Part shown: positions 17,114 through 25,693 of the stretch, one piece after another | Layout: each line of letters opens with the position of its first letter | Position numbering within the stretch: the stretch's first letter is position 1 | Assembly: GCA_020853635.1 (NCBI GenBank) | Contig: JADYYN010000233.1 | Span: forward strand, 1 to 50,500 | Direction: 5' to 3' | Length of the DNA stretch: 50,500 nucleotides | DNA from: Gemmatimonadaceae bacterium | GTDB taxonomy: Bacteria > Gemmatimonadota > Gemmatimonadetes > Gemmatimonadales > Gemmatimonadaceae | Position numbers and translations under genes: made by a program | The notes under the pieces: model-generated | Told to the model about the DNA's origin: nothing | What the model saw: the letters and a program-made list of their open reading frames with translations, nothing else | Database searches by the model: none

Positions 17114-17779
17114 TCAGCGACTGCGGCCGAAGACGTAGCTGAACGTGGTGACGATGGCGCCCAGCTCCTGCTCGGCGCGGTCGACGTTGAATCGCTCGAA
17201 GCGATAGCCGATGGAGGCGCCCACCGGCAGCTTCGCGGCCACCCAGCGGACCTCGGTCTCGAGGTCGAATCCGTGGGCGCTCTTCCCGCTCCCGCCGAGC
17301 GGGACGTACACCCCTGCCCGTCCTCCGAGCATGATCGGTGTGGTCCCCAGCGCCGTGGCGCCACGACCGCCGAGGCGGAGCGCCGAGTACATCTGGTCGA
17401 GATCGACATCGGTGACTGGCGAATGCCCCGGGCGCCGTAACACGCCGAGCTCGCCAGCCGCCGTCTCACTGCCGAACAGCAGCGTCATCGCGAGGGACGA
17501 GTACTTGCCGGTGCCCGCGGCCTGCTCGCTCATCTCGACGAAGTACAGCTGGGCCGCGAAACGCGAATCGCGCAGTCGCAGCGTGAGGTCGATGCCACCG
17601 GCGTTGGCGTCGAGCGCGGTGGGCAGCCGGTTGCGGACGTTGGAGAGCAGACGGACGTTCTGCAGCACGAGCGCGAAGTGTCCCCGGAGCAGCGGCTCCT
17701 GCGCGGCTTGCGCCTTCAGCTCGGGCGCGCCGGCGGCGAGCAGCAGCCCGACCAGCGCGAGACGATGGCGTCGCCGCAT
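17114..17779 (-). CDS. Exported beta-rich protein of unknown function
   Basis: 221-aa protein with an N-terminal signal peptide (MRRRHRLALVGLLLAAGAPELKA, likely cleavage before QAAQEP). The mature part consists of alternating beta-like strands rich in Gly, Thr and aromatics (HFALVLQNVRLL, GIDLTLRLRDSRFAAQLYFVEM, YSSLAMTLLFGSE, GASIGYRFERFNV) and ends in a strand finishing FSYVFGRSR, compatible with a small outer-membrane barrel. No family recognised. The start is ATG 17779 (a GTG one codon earlier is also possible); it overlaps the stop of the upstream gene (TGATG), so it is coupled to the kinase-linked 355-aa gene. Confidence 0.7.
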   Translation of the reverse strand: MRRRHRLALVGLLLAAGAPELKAQAAQEPLLRGHFALVLQNVRLLSNVRNRLPTALDANAGGIDLTLRLRDSRFAAQLYFVEMSEQAAGTGKYSSLAMTLLFGSETAAGELGVLRRPGHSPVTDVDLDQMYSALRLGGRGATALGTTPIMLGGRAGVYVPLGGSGKSAHGFDLETEVRWVAAKLPVGASIGYRFERFNVDRAEQELGAIVTTFSYVFGRSR

Positions 17780-18846
17780 CACGGAGTCTCCTCGCTTATG
17801 CGTACGGTGACGCGATATGCCGCGAGTGCGCGGCCGTTCTCCGTCATGGTGCGAGCGACCGCATCCGCGTGCGCGCGCCGCAGTCCCTCGTTCGCAGCAA
17901 CGGCAGCGGGCAGCGGGCGCCCCTTCTCGAGGAACGCCGCGGCGACACCGCCGAGTGCAACCAGGCCGCCGAGGCCGGCCGCTCGGGGATCTGGATCGTA
18001 GAAGCGCGCGAGGAGTCCGCCGCCTCGTGGCGTCGTCGCGAGCGACGACGTGAGGACGCCGAACGCGATGCCTGTGGCCGCCGTCCGCACGCGACTCGGC
18101 TTCTCGTGCTCCTGCTGCAGTCGTGCCGAGTCGAGCATCGGCAGCGGTGCAACAGTCAGCGGCGTCGCGTTGGCACTGAGCGCACGGCTCACGGTGATCG
18201 AATCACGAGTGCGCACATCGACGCCGCTCACCCGCAACGCGTAGTCGCCCGTCGCGATCCAGGCCGTCATGCCGTCGTGGGCGCGCAAGCGCATGACACC
18301 GCGACCGGTCACGACCGCGGAATCATGCACGATGCTCCGACCGCTGGTGCGGTGCACAAGTGCGAGACGCAGGCGCGTGGGCCGCGTGGTGAACACCGTC
18401 ACGTCACCGGTGGGCGATGCACCCGCGAGTTCCAACTGTTGCGCGGTCTCGATGCCGACGGCGAACGTCTCGGCGCGCGCGATCGCGAGCAGCGAGTCGA
18501 GCCCTGTCCAGCGCAGCTCCGGCTCGATCTCCACATCGGGGCGCACGCGCACCAACGCGCGGAGTTGACGCAGCGAGGAGTCCGGCTTCTGGAACTCCAT
18601 CTCCTCGGGGAAGTACGCGAGCGCGAAGATCTGATGGAACACCGCCGCCTGCGACGACCGCATGCGCGGCGCGTCAGTCTCGAGGTCCTTCGCGAGCCGC
18701 ACGGCCTCCGTGTAGCGCAAATCGTTCAACGCCCGTCGGATGCTCTCGATCGCGTCGTCGACGGGGGTGTTCCGCTGTTGCGCCATGGCGGCCGACGAAG
18801 CGAGGCAGAGCACCAAGAGCAACAGCGCACGACTGATCAGGGGCAT
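17779..18846 (-). CDS. Exported TPR-like protein encoded with a Ser/Thr kinase
   Basis: 355-aa protein with a clear signal peptide (MPLISRALLLLVLCLASSAAMA, cleavage before QQRNTP). Residues about 28-115 form helical TPR-like repeats (AIESIRRALNDLRYTEAVRLAKDLE, AAVFHQIFALAYFPEEMEF, SLRQLRALVRVRPDVEI). The middle is beta-rich (VTVFTTRPTRLRLALVHRTSG, MTAWIATGDYALRVSGV) and a Gly/Ala-rich hydrophobic stretch (GLGGLVALGGVAAAFL) lies near the C-terminus. Its start overlaps the kinase stop by 10 bp and its stop touches the next gene's start, so kinase, this protein and the barrel-like protein form a coupled trio. Function unknown; a periplasmic partner for the kinase's C-terminal sensor is plausible. 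Confidence 0.72.
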   Translation of the reverse strand: MPLISRALLLLVLCLASSAAMAQQRNTPVDDAIESIRRALNDLRYTEAVRLAKDLETDAPRMRSSQAAVFHQIFALAYFPEEMEFQKPDSSLRQLRALVRVRPDVEIEPELRWTGLDSLLAIARAETFAVGIETAQQLELAGASPTGDVTVFTTRPTRLRLALVHRTSGRSIVHDSAVVTGRGVMRLRAHDGMTAWIATGDYALRVSGVDVRTRDSITVSRALSANATPLTVAPLPMLDSARLQQEHEKPSRVRTAATGIAFGVLTSSLATTPRGGGLLARFYDPDPRAAGLGGLVALGGVAAAFLEKGRPLPAAVAANEGLRRAHADAVARTMTENGRALAAYRVTVRISEETP

Positions 18847-20588
18847 CGAGGAGCTCGGAATCCGATGACCGCCGTGTCGAGCGACGCGACGGTGAGGGTG
18901 GTGTCCCAGTTGGCGCAGCCGTCTGCACGCAACGAGACGCGGGCCTGTCCGGCTCGAACGGTCACGAGTCGCGGGCCCTTCCCACCAATGACCACGGCCG
19001 GCTGTTCGTTCACGTAGAGCGTTGCCAGCGGGATGCGGCTGCCGATCTTGATCCAGCCGAGGGCGGGGACGATCGGGTCTTTCCCGGCGGCGACGCGTTG
19101 TTCGTTGCGATCCTCGAGTCGGTCGAGCGCCTTGGTGATCGCCTTGCCGCCGAGCGGCAGGCGCGTGCCGCGGCCGGCGCCGGGGGACGGCGCTGGCGTG
19201 GTCGCGGGTGAAGTCGCGGGGGTCGAGTCGGGGTTGTCGACTGGCGGTCCGACGGGTGAGTTCGTGGGTGTGTTCGCCGGTGTGTTCGTGGGTGTCTTCG
19301 TGGGTGTCTTCGCGGGTGTGTTCGCCGTCGTGTCACCCGTCGTGGAATCCCCGGCACCGACCACTGCCAACGGGACACCGGGCGTCCCTGCTCCGCTCTG
19401 AACGGCGCCCGTGTCCCCCGGCGGAACGACGCTCCCGGTCCCGCCTGGGCTCCAAGGCCCGAACTGCATCGCCGCCACGACGCCGGCCGCGGCGAGGACC
19501 GTGGCACCCAGCCACAGCCCGCGCCGCGAGCGCGCCGGCGTGGCCGCCGCGAGCGGCGCGCGCGGCGTGAGGTTCGGCGACGTCATCGGACGCGTATCCG
19601 CCGCGTGCGCCTCGGAGTGATGCACGGTCGGCCGGAAGCTCGGCACGGGACTCGTGGGCACGCTCAGCTGCGGCTGCTCACGCGCACCTTCATCCGCGAA
19701 GCGCGCGATGCGCGACTTGGTCTCGAACTCCATCGTCGCACTCAACGCGCCGAACGCCGCCACCGCCTCGGCAACGGAGGCGTAGCGCTCGGCTGGATCC
19801 TTGGCGAGCATGCGCTGCACACAGGCCTCGACGCTCGCCGGGATCTCATCGTGCGGCACTCGCATGGCCGGCACCGGCTCGAACAAGTGGCCCTTCATCA
19901 CTTCGCCGATCGAAGGGCCCGAGTACGGGGTCCGTCCGGTGAGCAACTCGTACGCGAGGACCCCGAGCGCGTACTGGTCTGCGGCGCCGGTGACCGGCTG
20001 GCCGTTGAACTGCTCGGGGCTCATGTAGTGCGGCGTGCCGATGATCACACCGGAGTGAGTGAGCCCTGCCCCCTCCGTCTGCTTGGCGATACCGAAGTCG
20101 GTCACATAGACCCAGCCTTCGCGGTCGAGCATCACGTTCGCGGGCTTCACGTCGCGATGCACCACCCCGCGCTGATGCGCGTAGTGGAGTGCATTGCCCA
20201 TGTAGCCGATGATCGCCTGGGTGAACGCGAGCGACTGCCCACCCTCATGCCGGATGACCGAATCGAGCGAGCGCCCCTCGATGTACTTCATCACGTAGTA
20301 CGCGAGCCCCGGCTCCTCGCCGATCGCGTGGATGGGCACGATGTGCGGATGACTCAGCCCCGCGGCCACGCGTGCCTCGCGACGGAAGCGGTCGATCGCA
20401 CCCGGCGTGCTCATCAACGCCGGCGACATCACCTTGATCGCGACCTTGCGATCGAGTGCGAGGTCGAGCGCGAGGAATACCGACGCCATGCCACCAGCGC
20501 CCAACTCCGCGTACACATCGTAGCGTCCGATGGTCGCGCGGCGGAGTCGGTCGAGCAGACTGGCGGAGGTGAGATCGGGCGACGTCAG
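18837..20588 (-). CDS. Transmembrane Ser/Thr protein kinase (PknB-like) with Thr-Pro repeats and PEGA-like domain
   Basis: Eukaryotic-type kinase. From the CTG at 20588 it is 583 aa: SLLDRLRRATIGRYDV leads into the glycine loop GAGGMASV (30-37), VAIK (K52), HRD (144-146), DFG (164-166) and GTPHYMSPEQF. A juxtamembrane linker, a transmembrane helix (around 355-375), a threonine/proline repeat region (TPAKTPTKTPTN) and a C-terminal PEGA-like beta domain (ATLYVNEQPAVVIGG) follow. The first canonical start, GTG 20516, would cut off the GRYD segment that normally begins beta-strand 1. No ATG, GTG or TTG exists between the preceding in-frame stop and 20516, so the CTG is inferred and lacks a strong Shine-Dalgarno. 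It sits downstream of comB and is coupled to two exported proteins. Confidence 0.92.
   Translation of the reverse strand: MTSPDLTSASLLDRLRRATIGRYDVYAELGAGGMASVFLALDLALDRKVAIKVMSPALMSTPGAIDRFRREARVAAGLSHPHIVPIHAIGEEPGLAYYVMKYIEGRSLDSVIRHEGGQSLAFTQAIIGYMGNALHYAHQRGVVHRDVKPANVMLDREGWVYVTDFGIAKQTEGAGLTHSGVIIGTPHYMSPEQFNGQPVTGAADQYALGVLAYELLTGRTPYSGPSIGEVMKGHLFEPVPAMRVPHDEIPASVEACVQRMLAKDPAERYASVAEAVAAFGALSATMEFETKSRIARFADEGAREQPQLSVPTSPVPSFRPTVHHSEAHAADTRPMTSPNLTPRAPLAAATPARSRRGLWLGATVLAAAGVVAAMQFGPWSPGGTGSVVPPGDTGAVQSGAGTPGVPLAVVGAGDSTTGDTTANTPAKTPTKTPTNTPANTPTNSPVGPPVDNPDSTPATSPATTPAPSPGAGRGTRLPLGGKAITKALDRLEDRNEQRVAAGKDPIVPALGWIKIGSRIPLATLYVNEQPAVVIGGKGPRLVTVRAGQARVSLRADGCANWDTTLTVASLDTAVIGFRAPRCP
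19261..19326. repeat. 12-bp tandem repeat encoding Thr-Pro repeats in the kinase
   Basis: About 5.5 units of a 12-bp sequence close to TTCGTGGGTGTG (plus-strand reading), coding on the minus strand for tetrapeptides of the form Thr-Pro-Ala/Thr-Asn/Lys. It lies in the predicted extracytoplasmic linker between membrane helix and PEGA-like domain and keeps the frame, so unit-number variation would only change linker length. Confidence 0.8.
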
Positions 20589-20650
20589 GTGGGGCTCAGT
20601 GCTGGTGGGGAATCACAATGACGAGGTACCGCGGTGCAGCGATCGGGAGC

Positions 20651-21454
20651 TTATACCCCACCGGTTGACGATCGGCCGACGGCGCCGTTATCGGACCAAC
20701 ACATGAGGCGCCCGTTCTGCTCCCGGACCGCCTGCGCGATCGCGTCATCGCTCCCGCACGACCGAATATCCTCACCAAAGCCCTGCGCCCGCAACGCGCT
20801 CGCGTGCGGCGCGAGCGCCACCGCGTGAGCTGCGTCACAATCCGCCGCCTGCCAACGGCGCACGGCGTGCGCGGTGGCCTCGTCGCCCGCGCCAAGCCCA
20901 GGGTCGCCGAGTCGCGCCGCGAGTGCGACGGCTAACGCGCCGGCGAACGCCGTGTCCTCGTGCGCTTCCTCGCCCGCCTGCCCGGCGCAGAGCAACGTGA
21001 TGCGACCCGTGACCGACGCCGGCTCCGTGAGCGCGCGCCGCACCGCCTCAACAGTGGCCGAGCGATTCACGAACGCGCCGACGAGTCGCGCGGCCGCGCC
21101 ATCGGCGGCGTGCAGCGCTTGGGTGCCGTTGGTCGTGGTGGTAAGCACCGTGCGCCCCTCGACCCGCGCTGCCGTGTAGTCGAGCGGCGAGTTCCCCACG
21201 TCGAATCCGGGCAGCGCCACGTTGCCCCGCTCACCGCCGAGCAGCACTTGGTCGCGGACGAACGCCGTCGCGCGCGCACGCACTTCGTCCGGCGTCGCGT
21301 ACGCCTCCACCCACGCGGCCCCGTTGGCGAGTGCGGTGATCACCACCGACGACCAGCGCAACACATCGATCACCACAACAACGTCCCCCGCGAGCGCACT
21401 CGGAGGGACGTCTTGCCAACGTAGGAAGGTCCGCAGCGTCGCCGGGGTCGTCAG
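20651..21454 (-). CDS. comB: 2-phosphosulfolactate phosphatase family protein (ComB)
   Basis: Member of the ComB family, Mg-dependent phosphatases that hydrolyse 2-phosphosulfolactate in sulfonate/coenzyme M biosynthesis; bacterial members often have unproven substrates. Family motifs: VVVIDVLRWSS, ITALANGA, GNSP, TTTNGTQAL, and CAGQAGEEAHEDTAFAGAL. The first standard start (GTG 21376) falls inside VVVIDVLR and removes the first beta-strand. The open frame continues up to the accC stop with no ATG/GTG/TTG, but a CTG at 21454 follows an AAGGGG Shine-Dalgarno at 6-nt spacing and gives LTTPATLRTFLRWQDVPPSALAG, aligning with the family N-terminus (267 aa). A second CTG at 21436 is also possible. 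comA and comC are not nearby. Confidence 0.85.
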   Translation of the reverse strand: MTTPATLRTFLRWQDVPPSALAGDVVVVIDVLRWSSVVITALANGAAWVEAYATPDEVRARATAFVRDQVLLGGERGNVALPGFDVGNSPLDYTAARVEGRTVLTTTTNGTQALHAADGAAARLVGAFVNRSATVEAVRRALTEPASVTGRITLLCAGQAGEEAHEDTAFAGALAVALAARLGDPGLGAGDEATAHAVRRWQAADCDAAHAVALAPHASALRAQGFGEDIRSCGSDDAIAQAVREQNGRLMCWSDNGAVGRSSTGGV

Positions 21455-21457
21455 TGC

Positions 21458-22828
<1,371 letters not shown>

Positions 22829-24025
22829 TTAGCGTGCGCCCTGGTTGACCTGACTCCAATCGCCTTCCGACGAGCCGGCGATACCCTGCACGAGCAGGGC
22901 GAACTCGCTGGGGCTCGAGGACGCGAAGAGTGCGGACTCGTAGGAGATCACGCCCTGCTTGTACCAGTTGAGCAGGGACTGATCGAAGGACTGCATCCCG
23001 TACTGCACCGTGCCTTCACGGATGAGGTCGGGGATGGCGAGCGCCTTGGACGCGTCGCGGATGTTCTCCGAGACGGCGGCGCTGTTGACGAGGATCTCGG
23101 TGGCCGGGATACGGCCCGGCTTGTCGGCGCGCGGCACGAGGCGGAGACAGACGACCGCCTGCAACGCGGTGGAGAGCTGGAATCGGATGTCCGCCTGTTC
23201 GTGGGGCGGATAGAACGAGAGGATGCGGTTGATCGTCTGCGTCGCATCCATCGTGTGCAGTGTCGAGAACACCATGTGGCCGGTGTCAGCGGCCTTGAGC
23301 GCGATCTCCAGCGTCTCAAGGTCGCGGATCTCACCGATCATGATGATGTCGGGGTCCTGACGCAGCACGCGGCGGAGCGCTTGTGCGAACGACGTGGTGT
23401 CGGTGCCGACTTCGCGCTGATTGATGTGGCACTTGATGTCGCGATGCAGGAACTCGATCGGGTCCTCGATCGTGATCACGTTCGCGTGCCGGTTCTCGTT
23501 CACGTACTGGATCATCGACGCGAGCGCGGTGGACTTGCCCGAACCCGTGATGCCGGTGACGAGCACGAGACCGCGCGGCTTGAGCGCGATCTCCTTGAGC
23601 ACCGGCGGCAGATTGAGTTCTTCCATCGAGAGCGCCTGGAACGCGATCGCGCGGAAGGCATACGCGAGCGAGCCGCGCTGTTGATACACGTTCACGCGGA
23701 AGCGCCCGACACCCGGCACGCCGATGGCGAAGTCGGCGTCCTTGGCTTCGTCGAACTCGCGCCGCTGCTTGGGCGGGATGATCTGCTCACCGATGGAGCG
23801 CAGATCCTCGGGCCGGAGCGGCGCCATGTCCATCGCGACGAGTTCGCCGTTCAGTCGCATGGTGGGCGGACGGCCGATCTTGAGGTGCAAGTCGGAACCG
23901 CCCTGCTGGGCCATCGTCTGGAGGACGATCTTGAAGTTGTACGGCGGCGCGGCCGGCTGACCGGGGGCCGCACCGGCGGCGCCCGCAGGGACAGCGGTGG
24001 CGACGGTCTTCCGCGGCTCAGCCAT
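22829..24025 (-). CDS. pilT: Type IV pilus retraction ATPase PilT
   Basis: Hexameric ATPase that powers pilus retraction. 398 aa from MAEPRKTVATAV, including a ~30-residue Ala/Pro-rich extension before the PAS-like N-domain (GGSDLHLKIGRPP). Motifs: Walker A GITGSGKS (158-165), Asp box EDPIEFLH, Walker B DPDIIMIGEIRD, the His box STLHTMDA and the C-terminal QSFDQSLLNWYKQG. A PilT rather than PilB assignment follows from size and from the absence of a zinc-binding Cys tetrad. The ATG at 24025 overlaps the accB stop by 8 bp and the gene ends directly before accC, so it splits the accB-accC pair. No other pilus genes are in the window. Confidence 0.93.
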   Translation of the reverse strand: MAEPRKTVATAVPAGAAGAAPGQPAAPPYNFKIVLQTMAQQGGSDLHLKIGRPPTMRLNGELVAMDMAPLRPEDLRSIGEQIIPPKQRREFDEAKDADFAIGVPGVGRFRVNVYQQRGSLAYAFRAIAFQALSMEELNLPPVLKEIALKPRGLVLVTGITGSGKSTALASMIQYVNENRHANVITIEDPIEFLHRDIKCHINQREVGTDTTSFAQALRRVLRQDPDIIMIGEIRDLETLEIALKAADTGHMVFSTLHTMDATQTINRILSFYPPHEQADIRFQLSTALQAVVCLRLVPRADKPGRIPATEILVNSAAVSENIRDASKALAIPDLIREGTVQYGMQSFDQSLLNWYKQGVISYESALFASSSPSEFALLVQGIAGSSEGDWSQVNQGAR

Positions 24026-24506
24026 TCGCGCTGACACGGAAGAGCACCTGGCCGTACTCCACCGGGTGCGCATCGGTCGCGTTGATCTCGACGACGGTGC
24101 CCGAGACCTCGGACTCGATCTCATTCATGATCTTCATCGCCTCGATGATGCAGAGGACCTGGCCCTTCTTGATCTGCTGGCCGACGGTGACGTAGGCCTT
24201 CGCACCCGGCTCAGGCGAGCCGTAGAACGTCCCGACCATCGGCGACTTCACATCGGTGAGGTTGCTCGCGGCGGCGGGCGCCGCTGCGGCAGGAGCAGCG
24301 GCAGGCGCGGCCGCCGGAGCTGCCGCAGCCGGAGCGGCCATCGCCACCGGGGCGGCGGCCGGCGCCGCGATCTGCACCGCGCCGCGCGACACCGGCGTCT
24401 TGCTCAGCCGGATCCGCATGCCCTTGTCCGACGAGATCTCCATCGAATCCACGGTGGATTCATCGAGCATCTCGAGGAGCTTCTTCACGTAGCGAAGGTC
24501 GATCAT
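24018..24506 (-). CDS. accB: Acetyl-CoA carboxylase biotin carboxyl carrier protein
   Basis: Carries biotin between the carboxylase and transferase of acetyl-CoA carboxylase. 162 aa: N-terminal helix region MIDLRYVKKLLEMLDES, an Ala/Pro-rich flexible linker (about 47-80) and the biotinyl domain with the biotin-accepting lysine in EAMKIMNE (K125). The start is ATG 24506. Upstream there is no purine Shine-Dalgarno; the mRNA leader is pyrimidine-rich because it is the complement of the purine repeat at 24518-24545. Its stop overlaps the pilT start. Confidence 0.96.
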   Translation of the reverse strand: MIDLRYVKKLLEMLDESTVDSMEISSDKGMRIRLSKTPVSRGAVQIAAPAAAPVAMAAPAAAAPAAAPAAAPAAAAPAAASNLTDVKSPMVGTFYGSPEPGAKAYVTVGQQIKKGQVLCIIEAMKIMNEIESEVSGTVVEINATDAHPVEYGQVLFRVSANG

Positions 24507-24517
24507 GGAAAAGGCAG

Positions 24518-24545
24518 ATGGGAGATGGGTGATGGGAGAGGGGAG
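24518..24545 (+). repeat. Purine-rich intergenic repeat with G-quadruplex motif
   Basis: Four G-runs at 24520-24522, 24527-24529, 24534-24536 and 24540-24543 separated by 3-4 nt satisfy the G3+N1-7 quadruplex pattern on the plus strand, i.e. the template strand for accB. The segment GATGGGAGAGGGGAG (24531-24545) matches 14 of 15 bases at 27025-27039, before the hflX core. It lies between the peptidase stop and the accB start. Confidence 0.7.
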
Positions 24546-24552
24546 CGCGCCC

Positions 24553-25680
24553 TCAGCCCAGCTGCAGCAGTGTGCGGTCGAAACTGCTCAACACGTGGGG
24601 ACCTTCGGAGGTCAGCACCACATCATCTTCGATGCGGACCCCGCCCCACCCTTCCAGATAGATCCCGGGCTCGATGGTCACCACCGATCCCGCCGGCAGC
24701 GGCGACTCGGCGGTCTTCGCGACCCGAGGGGACTCGTGCACTTCCAAGCCGATCCCATGGCCCAGCGAGTGCCCGAAGGCGTCCCCGTATCCAAGGCGCT
24801 GAATGTAGTCGCGCGCGAGCGCGTCGGCATCCCGGCCGCGCATTCCCGCCCGAACAAGGGCCGAAGCGCTCCCGTTCGCTTCCCGAACCGCCGTGTGCAC
24901 TTCGAGCTGTTTCGCGGTCGGCGCGGCACCGACCACCACGGTGCGCGTCAGATCCGAGCAGTAGCCGGCGTGGATCGCCCCGAAGTCGATGAGCAGCAGA
25001 TCGCCCTTGGCGATGACGTTCGTGGACGCCCGCGCGTGGGGCAGCGCGGACCGCGCGCCCGCCGCGATGATGGTCTCGAACGGGAAGCCCTCACTCCCCG
25101 ACCGACGAAGTTCCTTCTCGAGGATCCCCGCCACCGCGAGTTCCGTCATGCCGACGTGCACCTGAGGCAATGTCGCCGCGAGCGCCACTTCAGCGATCCG
25201 CACGGCGCGCCGGATGCGGTCGAGCTCGTCCGCGTCCTTCACCTCGCGCAGGACCTCCACCAGGTTGATCGCCGGCCGCCACAACCAGCGCGAGCCGTCG
25301 CTCGACGCATCAAGGAACCGCGCGGCATCCTGGTGCGTGACATGGGCGCTCTCGAACGCCAGCACCTTCGTGCCCGGCAGTGCCTGCAGCTCCTGCCACA
25401 ACCGAGTCCACAGCGAACTCGTCTCGATCACCACGCGCACCTCGCGCGCGACCTCGGTCTTCACCTGCGTGGCGTAGCGGAAGTCCGTGAGCAGCACGCA
25501 GTCGGTGGGCGTCACCACGACCAGCGCGTTGGAGCCGGAGAAGCCGGTCAGGTAGCGCACGTTGGGCAGCGCACTCACGAGCAGGCCGTCGAGCCCGCTC
25601 TCGGCGAGGGACTGCCGGAGTCGTGTCAGCCGCGCCCCGTGATTGGACGGGGTCGCGATGGCCGCGCGTTCGTCGCTCAT
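24553..25680 (-). CDS. pepP: Xaa-Pro aminopeptidase family protein (M24)
   Basis: Cytosolic metallopeptidase that removes residues before proline. 375 aa from ATG 25680 (MSDERAAIATPS). The N-terminal creatinase-like domain (GLLVSALPNVRYLTGFSGSNA) is followed by the pita-bread catalytic domain with the metal ligands visible: two Asp in LIDFGAIHAGYCSDLTRTV, His in GHSLGHGIGLEVHE, Glu in VTIEPGIYLEGWGGVRIED (second Glu in RIED). Size fits PepP/PepQ-like proteins of the short form. It lies 13 bp after hflX and 46 bp before accB. It precedes accB in the position occupied in many bacteria by a peptidase-efp pair; efp is not present here. The P-versus-Q distinction is not certain. Confidence 0.93.
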   Translation of the reverse strand: MSDERAAIATPSNHGARLTRLRQSLAESGLDGLLVSALPNVRYLTGFSGSNALVVVTPTDCVLLTDFRYATQVKTEVAREVRVVIETSSLWTRLWQELQALPGTKVLAFESAHVTHQDAARFLDASSDGSRWLWRPAINLVEVLREVKDADELDRIRRAVRIAEVALAATLPQVHVGMTELAVAGILEKELRRSGSEGFPFETIIAAGARSALPHARASTNVIAKGDLLLIDFGAIHAGYCSDLTRTVVVGAAPTAKQLEVHTAVREANGSASALVRAGMRGRDADALARDYIQRLGYGDAFGHSLGHGIGLEVHESPRVAKTAESPLPAGSVVTIEPGIYLEGWGGVRIEDDVVLTSEGPHVLSSFDRTLLQLG

Positions 25681-25693
25681 GTGCGGCTCTCCA

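Noticed and set aside
15395-17440. 681-codon open frame antisense to ftsK
   Set aside because: No domain or signal; the conserved FtsK motifs are on the minus strand.
22829-24025. PilB-type pilus extension ATPase
   Set aside because: The protein is about 400 aa with no N-terminal MshEN domain and no tetracysteine zinc site, which fits PilT.
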